Assembly: GCA_017547995.1 (NCBI GenBank)
Contig: JAFYNW010000314.1
Span: forward strand, 1 to 7,440
DNA: 7,440 nt
Source of the DNA: Clostridia bacterium
Lineage (GTDB): Bacteria > Bacillota > Clostridia > Oscillospirales > Butyricicoccaceae
Reading direction: 5' to 3'
Shown: positions 6,055 through 7,440 of the stretch, in pieces
How the letters are laid out: each line of letters begins with the position of its first letter
Position numbering within the stretch: the stretch's first letter is position 1
Notes under the pieces: model-generated
The model's database searches: none
Seen by the model: the letters and a program-made list of their open reading frames with translations, nothing else
Told to the model about the DNA's origin: nothing
Made by a program: the position numbers and the translations under genes

Positions 6055-6546
6055 TTACTTTGCACAAGCTGGGCAGATTGTCTTGGCGTCTTTTTCGATT
6101 TTGAAAAGGTCGGAGAACTTTTCGCCGCAGTTTTCGCATACGATTGTATTGCCCATATTCTTTGGTGGGATTTCAACGTGAGCCTTTTCAACCTTGCAGA
6201 GAGCCTTGAAATCGATTTCCATAAGCTTCTTTGCAAGCTCAGGCTTGGATTCTGCCTGTACGGATGATGTGTCAGCAATAATACGTACGCCGTCGCCTGT
6301 GTCACCCTTTACGAGTGTGAGCGCAAACTTGCCCATATTTTCGATAGCGAGATTGCCCTTGCCGATTGTACAGCCTGTTGTACACTGAATACCATCGAGC
6401 ATACAGTTTTTAGCCTCAGCTACGCAATAAAGGTTATCGCCATACTTTGCATCGATAAGCTCGAGAGCATATTTGCTGAGAAGGTGACCGCTTGTCACAC
6501 CTGGACAGAGATGGCCATGGAATTTTACGATTTCTTCAAACGTCAT
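6055..6546 (-). CDS. FmdE-domain protein with C-terminal zinc ribbon, function unknown
   Basis: The protein is 163 residues long and probably cytoplasmic, with no signal or membrane segment. Residues 1-130 match the FmdE domain, named for formylmethanofuran dehydrogenase subunit E, including the hallmark FHGHLCPG (9-16: His10, His12, Cys14) and a second Cys-rich stretch, CMLDGIQCTTGCTIGKGN (48-65: Cys48, Cys55, Cys59). These residues suggest a metal site. The tail carries CENC (137-140) and CPAC (158-161), a zinc-ribbon pair. The FmdE-plus-ribbon layout is widespread in anaerobic bacteria that lack methanogenesis, where the role is not established; nothing else here points to methanofuran or formate metabolism. 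The start at 6546 is supported by GGAGGAA (6554-6560). It is apparently a single-gene transcript. Alternatives are a metal or molybdopterin chaperone or a redox protein; I cannot choose between them. Confidence 0.88.
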   Translation of the reverse strand: MTFEEIVKFHGHLCPGVTSGHLLSKYALELIDAKYGDNLYCVAEAKNCMLDGIQCTTGCTIGKGNLAIENMGKFALTLVKGDTGDGVRIIADTSSVQAESKPELAKKLMEIDFKALCKVEKAHVEIPPKNMGNTIVCENCGEKFSDLFKIEKDAKTICPACAK

Positions 6547-6579
6547 TGTCTTATTCCTCCGACTATTTATTATATCTTA

Positions 6580-6608
6580 ACTATATCACTTTTCGATTGG
6601 TTTTTCAA
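6580..6608 (-). promoter_or_regulatory. Promoter of the FmdE-domain gene
   Basis: On the minus strand TTGAAA (6603-6608), a 17-bp spacer and TATAGT (6580-6585), with TG one base before the -10. A second TATAAT (6569-6574) lies slightly downstream and could be used instead, with a poorer -35. Confidence 0.6.
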
Positions 6609-6643
6609 CAGATAAATTAACTTGTATTTTTTCAAAATTACTA

Positions 6644-6672
6644 TTGACAAATTGATAATCCTCTGCTATAAT
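6644..6672 (+). promoter_or_regulatory. Perfect consensus promoter of the tRNA-Val gene
   Basis: TTGACA (6644-6649), 17-bp spacer, TATAAT (6667-6672): both boxes and spacing are ideal for the housekeeping sigma factor. The start would be near 6679, about 12 nt before the mature tRNA. Such strength is typical of stable-RNA genes. Confidence 0.92.
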
Positions 6673-6690
6673 ATACAAGCAATCTGATGA

Positions 6691-6767
6691 GGACGCTTAG
6701 CTCAGTTGGCTAGAGCACTTGCTTGACGTGCAAGGGGTCAGGGGTTCAAGTCCCTTAGCGTCCACCA
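6691..6767 (+). tRNA. tRNA-Val (anticodon GAC), CCA encoded
   Basis: A 77-nt cloverleaf. The acceptor GGACGCT pairs with AGCGTCC, and the D stem is GCTC/GAGC. The anticodon stem CTTGC (6718-6722) pairs with GCAAG around loop TTGACGT, so the anticodon is GAC (6725-6727), reading GTC/GTT valine codons. The T stem AGGGG/CCCTT encloses TTCAAGT. The discriminator is A, and CCA is encoded at 6765-6767. The base after the anticodon (position 37) is G, where valine tRNAs usually have A. All stems pair, with one G-U in the T stem. It is transcribed alone, from its own promoter to its own terminator. Confidence 0.96.
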
Positions 6768-6797
6768 AAACCTGTCTTAGTGACAGGTTTTTCTTTT
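6767..6797 (+). terminator. Intrinsic terminator of the tRNA-Val gene
   Basis: A 10-bp stem AAAACCTGTC (6767-6776) / GACAGGTTTT (6782-6791), 5-nt loop, then T-rich TCTTTT. The stem begins at the last base of the encoded CCA, so the precursor has almost no 3' trailer before the hairpin. Confidence 0.92.
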
Positions 6798-6808
6798 GTT
6801 CAAACATT

Positions 6809-6852
6809 AAAATAACTCCTCGCCCTGAATACTGGCGAGGAGTTATTTTTTT
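6809..6852. terminator. Strong terminator for the flavin reductase-rubredoxin gene, also active-looking on the plus strand
   Basis: A 16-bp perfect stem (6809-6824 with 6834-6849; core AACTCCTCGCC/GGCGAGGAGTT) and a 9-nt loop. It lies 8 bases past the stop codon of the minus-strand gene. The plus strand has T continuing to 6852; the minus strand has TTTTAA at the end of the stem. It insulates the tRNA unit from the converging gene. Confidence 0.88.
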
Positions 6853-6860
6853 ACATAAAA

Positions 6861-7440
6861 TTATAATTTTTCAAACTTTTCCTTTGGCTCAGCACACCAT
6901 GGACATTTGAAATCATCGGGCAGGTCTTCCCCTTCGTATACGTATCCGCAGACCGTGCATCGCCAGCCTGACTTTTTATTTTTGCTCGCCTTGTAGTCGG
7001 CATAGGTCATCACTTCCCCCTCGGCAATCCGCCGCATTTCAGTCACCTTTGCAATATACAGCTTATGCGAGCCCACGTCGATGACGTTGAGCACGTCGCA
7101 GGAAATCACCCCAAGGCATCCGTCAGTAATATACGGCATACCGTTTTTATCGAAGTTATATGGCGCGCATTCAAACTTATCCGTCTCAGCTGACGACATA
7201 AATCCGAAGACACCAACCATATCCATATCGGCATTTTTGCCCAGGATTGATGCTGTAAAACGTCCGCTTTTCTCTATGCTATTGCCTGTTTCGCTCTGTT
7301 TTCTTATTGAAACGGCCACCATATCGGGATTTTCGGAAATCTGCGTCAGAGTATTGACGACACATCCCGCCTTTTTGTTTTCGTATTCGCTGCACACGAT
7401 ATACATACCATAGCTAAGCATTGAAAGAATATTGTTATCC
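6861..7440 (-). CDS. Flavin reductase-like domain fused to a short rubredoxin domain (flavoredoxin/Hrb type), start cut by window edge
   Basis: Residues 1 to about 155 match the FMN-binding flavin reductase-like domain found in flavoredoxin and in the high-molecular-weight rubredoxin (Hrb) of acetogens, with ISENPDMVAVSI and GSHKLYIAKV as typical segments. The C-terminus is a rubredoxin-like iron site, RCTVCGYVYEGE then CPWC, supplying four Cys. It is only about 34 residues, like the short rubredoxin tail of rubrerythrin, not a full 52-residue rubredoxin. The likely role is moving electrons from NAD(P)H through FMN and rubredoxin to oxygen- or nitric-oxide-detoxifying partners in an anaerobe; this is inferred from the family. 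Reading upstream of the internal ATG at 7421 stays open (DNNILSMLSYGMYIV), and base 7440 is the G expected of an ATG whose A and T lie outside. The full protein would be 193 residues. Confidence 0.88.
   Translation of the reverse strand, partial: DNNILSMLSYGMYIVCSEYENKKAGCVVNTLTQISENPDMVAVSIRKQSETGNSIEKSGRFTASILGKNADMDMVGVFGFMSSAETDKFECAPYNFDKNGMPYITDGCLGVISCDVLNVIDVGSHKLYIAKVTEMRRIAEGEVMTYADYKASKNKKSGWRCTVCGYVYEGEDLPDDFKCPWCAEPKEKFEKL

Noticed and set aside
6719..6910. A small plus-strand frame starting inside the tRNA
   Set aside because: It runs through the tRNA and two terminators, so it cannot be a translated gene.
7419..7421. ATG at 7421 as the true start of the flavin reductase-rubredoxin gene
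   Set aside because: The frame stays open to the edge with DNNILS, typical of the family N-terminus, and no good ribosome site precedes 7421.

Overview
The window looks like chromosome from an anaerobic, spore-forming Firmicute of class Clostridia. A Ruminococcaceae/Oscillospiraceae-like host is my guess, not proven. The evidence is a SpoIVB-type sporulation peptidase, a pyrophosphate-dependent phosphofructokinase, a class II aldolase of the clostridial type, a flavoprotein-rubredoxin fusion, strong purine-rich Shine-Dalgarno sites (AAGGAG, GGAGG), AT-rich promoters and a tRNA with an encoded CCA end. I see no insertion sequence, CRISPR array, integrase or attachment site. The content is housekeeping, and most of the novelty is in the non-coding DNA.

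Left part (1-3058): two genes point left, fba (class II fructose-bisphosphate aldolase) and then spoIVB, which is cut by the left edge. pfp (PPi-dependent 6-phosphofructokinase) points right. fba and pfp are divergent across a 204-bp gap and catalyse consecutive glycolytic steps (fructose 6-phosphate to fructose 1,6-bisphosphate, then cleavage to triose phosphates). Both have the same promoter architecture, TTGATT / 17 bp / extended -10, facing away from each other inside one large interrupted dyad, so joint control is likely. The pfp mRNA has a foldable leader of about 89 nt. The spoIVB ribosome site lies in an inverted repeat that would hide it on read-through from fba. A forespore-like -10 element sits inside that repeat. 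pfp ends at a strong intrinsic terminator.

Middle (3059-6049): a two-gene potassium-uptake operon, trkA (cytoplasmic NAD-binding gating subunit) then trkH (membrane pore). It has its own promoter, and the trkH ribosome site overlaps the trkA stop. It ends at a bidirectional terminator shared with a converging gene.

Right part (6050-7440): on the minus strand lies an FmdE-domain protein with a C-terminal zinc ribbon (function unknown outside methanogens). Then comes a tRNA-Val(GAC) with a perfect consensus promoter and its own terminator. A second bidirectional terminator follows, and last a minus-strand flavin reductase-rubredoxin fusion whose start codon is cut by the right edge with probably only two bases missing.

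No gene-free stretch exceeds about 210 bp. The gaps at 556-633, 1570-1773, 3016-3150, 6007-6054, 6547-6690 and 6768-6860 are accounted for by the promoters, leaders and terminators listed.
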